Source of the DNA: Deltaproteobacteria bacterium HGW-Deltaproteobacteria-19
GTDB lineage: Bacteria > Desulfobacterota > Syntrophia > Syntrophales > PHBD01
Reading direction: 5' to 3'
Length of the DNA: 37,681 nt
NCBI GenBank assembly: GCA_002841865.1
Contig: PHBD01000029.1
Coordinates: forward strand, 1 to 37,681
Part shown: positions 32,811 through 37,681 of the stretch, one piece after another
How the letters are laid out: each line of letters starts with the position of its first letter
Position numbering within the stretch: the stretch's first letter is position 1
The notes under the pieces: generated by a model
What the model saw: only the letters and a program-made list of their open reading frames with translations
Database searches by the model: none
What the model was told of the DNA's origin: nothing
Position numbers and translations under genes: made by a program

Positions 32811-34712
32811 TTGGCCCGGAACGACGATATCACCTCCACGGAAAAACTCCTCGACGTCATCAGGAATAAGAAAGACGAGGCGCCGTCTCCACCCCCTCTC
32901 TCGGTTCAGGCGCCAAAGCCGAAAAAGAACATTGTAGCATTCACCCCCCCCAAGGCAGGATCCCGCACCATGAACGTCGGCATTGACACCGGTCATGAAT
33001 TTGTCCGGTTCGTCAAGACGGTGCGAACGGCCGACGGGAAATGGAAGCTTCTCGATGTCCGCAAACTGCCCTATCCGGTTGGTGTGACAAAAGGCACCCT
33101 TGAATTCGCCACCTTCCTGCGGGAGGAACTGACAAAATTCGGCTGTTCGGCGAAAGATAACTGCGGCGTGTGGCTTATCATGTCCGCCGCCGAGGTTGAG
33201 GTCCGCCATATCCGAATCCCCAAGGTCGCGAAGAAGCAGATTGCAAATGCCGTCTACTGGGGCATGCGCAAGGAATGCTCTTTCGACGAAAAGGAGTGCA
33301 TCTTCGATTTTGAGGTCCAGGGAGAGGTCGTCGACCAGGGCATTCCGAAGCTTGCCGTAATGGCCTATACGGCTCCGAAGAAAGAGGTTGAAGATACGCA
33401 AAGGCAGTTTGCCCAGGTCGGGATTCCCCTCGAAGGCTTGGTCATCACTCCGTTTGCCATCCAGAACATCTTCCGCACAGGATGGATGGGCACCGCGAAA
33501 GAAACCGTTGCCAGCCTCTTCATCGGCAACGAATTTTCCCGCATCGACGTTTATTCCAGGGGAAACCTGGTCATGTCCCGGGGCATCAAGGCGGGTGTCC
33601 GGAGCATGGTTGAGGCGCTCATGGAAACCTATAACGACGAGCGGCGCCCGGATCCGGATGCCCCCACGGGCCGTCGGGTCATGACCTTCGATGACGCCCG
33701 CCGGATCGTGTTCGGATTGAGCCCCGAAGCGCCATCGCAGGAGGACAGGGAACGCGCGGGATTGACCGAGCAGGAAGTGCTCAAAATGCTCGAGCCGGCG
33801 CTGGAACGGCTGGCCCGCCAGGCGGAACGGACGTTTGAGCATTTCATGACGAACGTCAGCAATGAACGGGTCGAGCAGATTTTCGTATCCAGCGTCATGA
33901 ATGTCTACCGGCCGATGCTGGACTATGTGGGAGAGCAGCTCGCCATCGAGCGGAACGTCTTCGATCCCCTGGATCCGAAAGTCGCTGACATCCCCACCAG
34001 CCTGAACCTGTCCCCTTCCGAGCGAATTGCCTTCATGCCGGCCCTTGGGGTTGCGCTTTCCGATAACACCTACACGCCCAACGTCATCTTCACGTATCGA
34101 CAAAAAGATGATGCGGAGCAGGTGCAGAAGATCAACCGTAATATTTTAGGGGGTTTCATCGCCTGCCTCGCCGTATGCGCCCTCGTCCTGGGTTACCAGT
34201 TTCTGCAGATGAGCCAGAAAAAGGAAGCCGTGGCCAAACTGGAGACGAGACTCGCCCAGTTCTCTCCACAGGTCAGCCAGTCGATGATCAAGGATCTTCT
34301 TGCGAGTTTGAAACAGCGCCGAGAGGCTCTCCACGACTATTCGGTACGATACCTCGGCATGGCTGTGCTCGGGGAGCTTGCGGCCCTGACACCGGCGGAT
34401 ATCCGGCTCCTTTCCGTGAAGTCCGGATTGGACTACCCTGTCATCGCAATACCGGCAGCCGGGCAGCAGGCCCAGGCGCCGGCCAGCCCGCCACCACCGA
34501 AGGCTGGTGCGGCAGGAACCCCGGAGAAAGAGATGGCGCTGGAGGGGTTGGTTTTCGGCGACCCTGCAACGTTTGAATCGCAGTTGTTCCGTTATCGAGT
34601 GGCCCTTGAAAGCTCCCTGCTCTTCAAGAATGTTACGGTCAAGAAACAGGATCTCGAGCCTTTCCGGAAAGGGCGGGTCCTCCACTTTATCATCAGCATG
34701 CAGATCGGGTGA
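32811..34712 (+). CDS. PilM-PilN fusion pilus assembly protein (MshI/GspL-like architecture)
   Basis: This 633-aa inner-membrane platform protein has an N-terminal cytoplasmic PilM-type actin-like domain (about 54-430; MNVGIDTGHEFVRFVK, then SLFIGNEFSRIDVYSRGNLVMSRG). It is joined through a membrane segment (about 445-467, GGFIACLAVCALVLGYQFL) to a PilN-like coiled-coil/ferredoxin-fold periplasmic part. Classical pilus operons encode these separately; the fused form resembles MshI and GspL. A Pro/Lys-rich leader (about 15-50) precedes the first domain. The start is TTG, supported by the strong AGGAGGG at 32798-32804, 6 nt away; the next ATG would trim the leader. The PilO-like gene starts 4 bp after the stop. 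Confidence 0.88.
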   Translation: MARNDDITSTEKLLDVIRNKKDEAPSPPPLSVQAPKPKKNIVAFTPPKAGSRTMNVGIDTGHEFVRFVKTVRTADGKWKLLDVRKLPYPVGVTKGTLEFATFLREELTKFGCSAKDNCGVWLIMSAAEVEVRHIRIPKVAKKQIANAVYWGMRKECSFDEKECIFDFEVQGEVVDQGIPKLAVMAYTAPKKEVEDTQRQFAQVGIPLEGLVITPFAIQNIFRTGWMGTAKETVASLFIGNEFSRIDVYSRGNLVMSRGIKAGVRSMVEALMETYNDERRPDPDAPTGRRVMTFDDARRIVFGLSPEAPSQEDRERAGLTEQEVLKMLEPALERLARQAERTFEHFMTNVSNERVEQIFVSSVMNVYRPMLDYVGEQLAIERNVFDPLDPKVADIPTSLNLSPSERIAFMPALGVALSDNTYTPNVIFTYRQKDDAEQVQKINRNILGGFIACLAVCALVLGYQFLQMSQKKEAVAKLETRLAQFSPQVSQSMIKDLLASLKQRREALHDYSVRYLGMAVLGELAALTPADIRLLSVKSGLDYPVIAIPAAGQQAQAPASPPPPKAGAAGTPEKEMALEGLVFGDPATFESQLFRYRVALESSLLFKNVTVKKQDLEPFRKGRVLHFIISMQIG

Positions 34713-34716
34713 CGGC

Positions 34717-35259
34717 ATGGAAGAATCCAAGAAAACCTTTCAGATGCCCAAAAGCAGCATCAGGTATTTGTTGATTTGCCTGGGTGGGGTTGCACTCGTC
34801 ATCCTCATCGGCATCCTGCCGATGTTGTATGCCCTGACCTCGCTGGACAAGCAGGAGAAGGACCTGGCGCTCAGGATCGAAGAGCAGGAGCAGCTGGCAC
34901 CGCTTTACCAGGTGCTTCAGAAGAAGGTATCGGACAGGAAGGTCTCTGTCTCCCTGCCCATGCCGGCCCGGACCAGGGTCTTAAAGGATCAGGTCGATCA
35001 GGTGTCAGTAACCGTGAAGGGCTTGGCCCGGGCCGCTCAACTGGAGGTCATGTCCGTCAAGCCGGAGCTGGGTTCCGTCGGGGGGGACGCGAAGATGGCG
35101 CCGGTGGTGGTCATCGTGCGCGGCGGGATGCCCCAGTTTCGAAACTTTATCACGGCCCTCGGAGGGCTGTCCTACGTTGAACGATTCGATGCGATTGAGG
35201 TTCGGCCGTCCCAGACTGGTCTCGAGCTGAAAATGAACCTCATGGTTGCGTTGAGCTGA
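34717..35259 (+). CDS. PilO/MshJ-like pilus assembly protein
   Basis: This 180-aa bitopic protein has a short cytoplasmic N-terminus, a membrane helix (about 16-38, YLLICLGGVALVILIGILPML), a coiled coil (about 40-75) and a periplasmic ferredoxin-like domain. The layout is that of PilO/GspM, which pairs with the PilN-like part of the preceding protein. Sequence identity alone would not settle PilO versus MshJ; size and gene order favour MshJ. The frame is open further upstream but lies in the previous gene; ATG 34717 follows its stop by 4 bp. Confidence 0.82.
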   Translation: MEESKKTFQMPKSSIRYLLICLGGVALVILIGILPMLYALTSLDKQEKDLALRIEEQEQLAPLYQVLQKKVSDRKVSVSLPMPARTRVLKDQVDQVSVTVKGLARAAQLEVMSVKPELGSVGGDAKMAPVVVIVRGGMPQFRNFITALGGLSYVERFDAIEVRPSQTGLELKMNLMVALS

Positions 35260-35298
35260 CAACCCTTACAACCCTTTAAGGAAGCGAGCAGGCGGACG

Positions 35299-35817
35299 AT
35301 GCCAAAACTGAACACAAGACAGATCGTTATCCTGGCCCTCATGGTTGTTGCCATACTTTATGGCGCTTACGAACTCCTTGCGCCCAGGTTGGGTACGAAG
35401 AAAGGTCCTTCCAACGCAGCCGAACAGTCAGTGGACGTCAAGAAGTTCGTGGCTGATGTGACACCCGGCATAAGCGCGGAAACAGCCGGAGAGTTCGAAA
35501 TCTACGCCGCCATCCGGGCCGATACGCCGTGGGGAAGGGATCCCTTCTTTGAACGGGCGGGCTATGTTGAATATGCCGCGCTTCAGGAAGGGTATATGAA
35601 GGCCAAGGCGGCGGAGAGTGGTAAAGCAATTGCCTTTGCCTATACCGGATACCTGGACTCGGGCAGGAGGCGGGTGGCCATCATCAATGGGGTTGAATAT
35701 GTTGCGGGTGAACCGCTGGTGGAAGAAGGGTATGTATTGAGGGCAATCGACAAGTCTAAAGTGGTCATCGAAAAAAAACTGGAAGGAGTGAAGTTTGATG
35801 TTCTCATACAGGAATGA
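35299..35817 (+). CDS. PilP/MshK-like pilus assembly protein
   Basis: This 172-aa protein has an N-terminal membrane segment (about 8-27, QIVILALMVVAILYGAYELL) and a periplasmic part. The motif WGRDPFFERA and the C-terminal strand set (FAYTGYLDSGRRRVAIINGVEYVAGEPLVEEGYVLRAID written in parts: AYTGYLDSGRRRVAI, then GEPLVEEGYVL) resemble the PilP/GspC homology region that links the inner-membrane complex to the secretin. The secretin gene starts inside its last 20 nt. Assignment rests on context as well as this motif. Confidence 0.8.
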   Translation: MPKLNTRQIVILALMVVAILYGAYELLAPRLGTKKGPSNAAEQSVDVKKFVADVTPGISAETAGEFEIYAAIRADTPWGRDPFFERAGYVEYAALQEGYMKAKAAESGKAIAFAYTGYLDSGRRRVAIINGVEYVAGEPLVEEGYVLRAIDKSKVVIEKKLEGVKFDVLIQE

Positions 35818-37501
35818 TCGGATCGCGGAAAAAGCTCCGAGGAGCCTGGCTCCCGGGATGAGAAGCTCCTTATTCGGGTTCGCCTTCATCCTGCTTTTTG
35901 TTTTCGCCCAGACGGGCTGCTCAAAACCTCTGAACGTCAAGCAGGACCCCTTCTTCGACAAGTGGCAGACCCTATCGGAGAAGTCGGCAGGAAGTTCTCC
36001 AACGCCGAGAGCACGCGAGTTCAACCTCGATGAACTCGTGGCCAAGGAAGAGGCGCGCCTGGCGGACGAAAAGGTGCGCTCGACGGCGGGCCGCCATCTC
36101 CCGACGATGAAGGTCAACCTGAAGATGCGCCAGGCGGAGGTCAAGGCGGTGATCCGCTCGCTTGCCAAAGCGGCGAACCGGAACATCCTGGTGAAGAATG
36201 ACATCAAGGGCGACATCACCGTCGATTTTCACAACACCCCCTGGAACCAGGCCTTCGAAAGCATTCTCAACACCCAGGGATTGACCTATGTCTGGGAAGG
36301 CGACGTCATCCGGGTCATGACCGAAGCGGACAAGGAGCAGGACCTTAAGCGCAAGACGCAGGAAAGCGACATCCGGCGGGTAGAGCCACTCCTGAACGTG
36401 GTTGTGGCGGTCGACTATGCCTCCCCGAAGGACTTGAGAGAAAATCTCGAGACCTTCCTGACGAAGGAAAAAGACGGCAAAACATATCGTGGTTCCGTGA
36501 AGGTCGACAGCCATACGAATTCCCTGATCATCCAGGCAATTCGCGACGACCTGACAAAGATGATCCCCATCATCAAGAAGCTCGACAGGCCGACCCCGCA
36601 GATCCTGATCAAGGCCCACATCGTTGAGGCGACGAAAGATGTGGCGCGGCGGTTGGGTGTTCAGTGGGGCGGCGGCTATCAGAACACTTTTGGTAAAGAA
36701 AGTTACTGGGTAACCCCCGGCGGAACCAATACAGTGGGCACGTTGCCGACAAACCCCACCGCCGGAGGGTATAATCCTCTCGGGACGGGCGGAGCCGGCG
36801 GCGACATCGGAAGCTACGGGCTTTCCGGACAGGGGACAGGTTTGAATTTCCCGGGTTCGGCCCTTACGAATGCCGCTTCGAGTTTCGGTGCCTTGGGGCT
36901 CATGTACGGAACCATCGGCGGCAATATCCTGGAACTCCAGCTCAATGCACTACAGACGGACGGCAAGGTCAACATCCTTTCGAGTCCGTCGATCACCACT
37001 TTGGACAACCAGAAGGCCTACACGGAAAGTGGCGAGCGCGTCCCTTACGAAACCACCAGCACAACGGGCGGTACCTCGAGCACCACGGTCAACTGGGAAG
37101 ATGCAGTCCTGCGGCTTGAGATTACGCCTCATGTAATCGACGACATTCATTTGAAGATGTCCATCAACGTCAAGAAAAACGAAGTGGATCTTACCCGTAC
37201 GACAAAGTCCGGTTACCCGTTCATCATAAAGAAGCAGACAGAGACGAATCTGATCGTCCGCAATGAAGAAACGATCGTCATTTCCGGCTTGAGCAAACAG
37301 AGAGTGGACAATCGGGATACAGGGCTTCCGTGGGTGAAAGACGTTCCTGTCCTTGGATGGCTAGTCAAGAGCGATAACAAGAGCGACTCCATGGAAGAAC
37401 TGCTCGTTTTTGTCACTCCGAAGATTCTGCCCCAGTACAAAACGGCCTCTAACGGGGAGACCGAGAAGGTGGAAGCGAAAGATTCAAAACCGGTCAAGTA
37501 G
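35798..37501 (+). CDS. PilQ/MshL-type secretin lipoprotein
   Basis: This 567-aa outer-membrane secretin forms the pilus exit channel. Seen: a 20-aa leader, a hydrophobic stretch and a lipobox-like AQTGC (C41), a secretin/TonB N-terminal (STN) domain (about 100-165, MKVNLKMRQAEVKAVIRSLA), and an N1-type domain (about 200-275). A Gly/Thr-rich insertion (about 290-365) precedes the C-terminal secretin core, which has SSPSITTLDNQKAY, ETNLIVRNEETIVISGL and VPVLGWLVKSDNKSDSMEELLVFVTPKI. There is no AMIN domain as in classical PilQ, and the length fits MshL. AAGGAG is 9 nt before ATG 35798; the gene overlaps the PilP-like gene by 20 nt. Confidence 0.92.
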   Translation: MFSYRNDRIAEKAPRSLAPGMRSSLFGFAFILLFVFAQTGCSKPLNVKQDPFFDKWQTLSEKSAGSSPTPRAREFNLDELVAKEEARLADEKVRSTAGRHLPTMKVNLKMRQAEVKAVIRSLAKAANRNILVKNDIKGDITVDFHNTPWNQAFESILNTQGLTYVWEGDVIRVMTEADKEQDLKRKTQESDIRRVEPLLNVVVAVDYASPKDLRENLETFLTKEKDGKTYRGSVKVDSHTNSLIIQAIRDDLTKMIPIIKKLDRPTPQILIKAHIVEATKDVARRLGVQWGGGYQNTFGKESYWVTPGGTNTVGTLPTNPTAGGYNPLGTGGAGGDIGSYGLSGQGTGLNFPGSALTNAASSFGALGLMYGTIGGNILELQLNALQTDGKVNILSSPSITTLDNQKAYTESGERVPYETTSTTGGTSSTTVNWEDAVLRLEITPHVIDDIHLKMSINVKKNEVDLTRTTKSGYPFIIKKQTETNLIVRNEETIVISGLSKQRVDNRDTGLPWVKDVPVLGWLVKSDNKSDSMEELLVFVTPKILPQYKTASNGETEKVEAKDSKPVK

Positions 37502-37536
37502 GAAACAGTCTCATTCATCGGGATATCAACCACGGG

Positions 37537-37562
37537 CCGCTCGTACACGGATGTACGGGCGG
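37537..37562 (+). promoter_or_regulatory. Hairpin between the secretin and ATPase genes
   Basis: CCGCTCGTAC-ACGGAT-GTACGGGCGG forms a 10-bp stem with one G-T pair, ending 9 nt before the ATPase ATG. There is no T run. The 3' arm contains the only purine-rich stretch that could serve as ribosome-binding site, so it may lower translation of the next gene. Confidence 0.5.
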
Positions 37563-37571
37563 TAGTGCGCT

Positions 37572-37681
37572 ATGGACTACTTCAGGATACTTCATCTCAA
37601 GAGAGAGCCTTTTTCCAATTCGCCGGAGCCGGATTTTTTTTTCGAGTCCGACCAGCACCTGGGGTGCCTCCAGCGGCTGGA
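37572..37681 (+). CDS. ExeA/GspA/MshM-type AAA ATPase, N-terminal fragment
   Basis: The window ends inside this gene; 36 residues are visible. The start MDYFRILHLKREPFSNSPEP followed by DFFFESDQHLGCLQRL is the typical N-terminus of ExeA/GspA-like ATPases (LKxxPFxxxPDPxF, then S/x-H-x-x-x-L-x-x-L). In MSHA loci such an ATPase, MshM, directly follows the secretin gene. No convincing ribosome-binding site is seen apart from the hairpin arm. The nucleotide-binding motifs lie outside the window. Confidence 0.75.
   Translation, partial: MDYFRILHLKREPFSNSPEPDFFFESDQHLGCLQRL

Overview
The window looks like chromosomal DNA from a GC-rich anaerobic deltaproteobacterium (Desulfobacterota), most likely related to Syntrophus/Syntrophaceae. 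This is an inference from gene content: a pgpA-cinA-thpR-recA-recX-alaS run, an FmdB-type zinc-ribbon protein with a long acidic tail, a fused FeoA-FeoB, an array-less Cas6-like RAMP protein, and two-partner-secretion genes beside FecR and class III cyclase genes. No rRNA or phage genes are present, so the taxonomic call is moderate.

Layout. 1-540: GC-rich non-coding DNA with a 141-bp unit in two tandem copies plus a 21-bp core fragment. 541-8595: mostly + strand housekeeping and accessory genes: mtnA, a Cas6-like protein, rmuC, a TIGR01777 epimerase, a HAD phosphatase, (minus) an FmdB-like protein, an MBL-fold hydrolase and a flavodoxin. A strong bidirectional terminator at 8648-8685 separates these from a minus-strand block (8704-19058). 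That block holds pgpA-cinA-thpR-recA-recX-alaS, with stop/start overlaps, then feoAB and an MFS transporter. A Ski2-type helicase is divergent from the MFS gene.

21530-27985 is an accessory surface/signalling block: a TpsB outer-membrane transporter, a TpsA exoprotein with GLUG repeats, a FecR-domain exported protein whose start lies inside tpsA, and a membrane protein with a degenerate class III cyclase domain. The cyclase gene sits between two nearly identical terminator-type hairpins (25 of 27 bases the same, 1349 bp apart) in AT-rich DNA, which suggests a separately acquired cassette. tRNA-Gln(CTG) and tRNA-Glu(CTC), three bases apart, follow on the minus strand, then ccdA-tlpA-fmt-rsmB (transcribed in that order, minus).

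32509-37681 (+) carries a small MerR-like HTH gene and then a PilM-PilN fusion, a PilO-like protein, a PilP-like protein, a lipoprotein secretin and the start of an ExeA/GspA-type ATPase. The order and the fusion match MSHA-type pilus biogenesis (MshI-J-K-L-M) better than classical pilMNOPQ. The points most worth a second look are the Tps-FecR-pseudocyclase locus, the CGGCA-N3-TGCCG palindrome shared by the recA and tpsB upstream regions, the array-less Cas6 homologue, and the MSHA-like operon with its small regulator.
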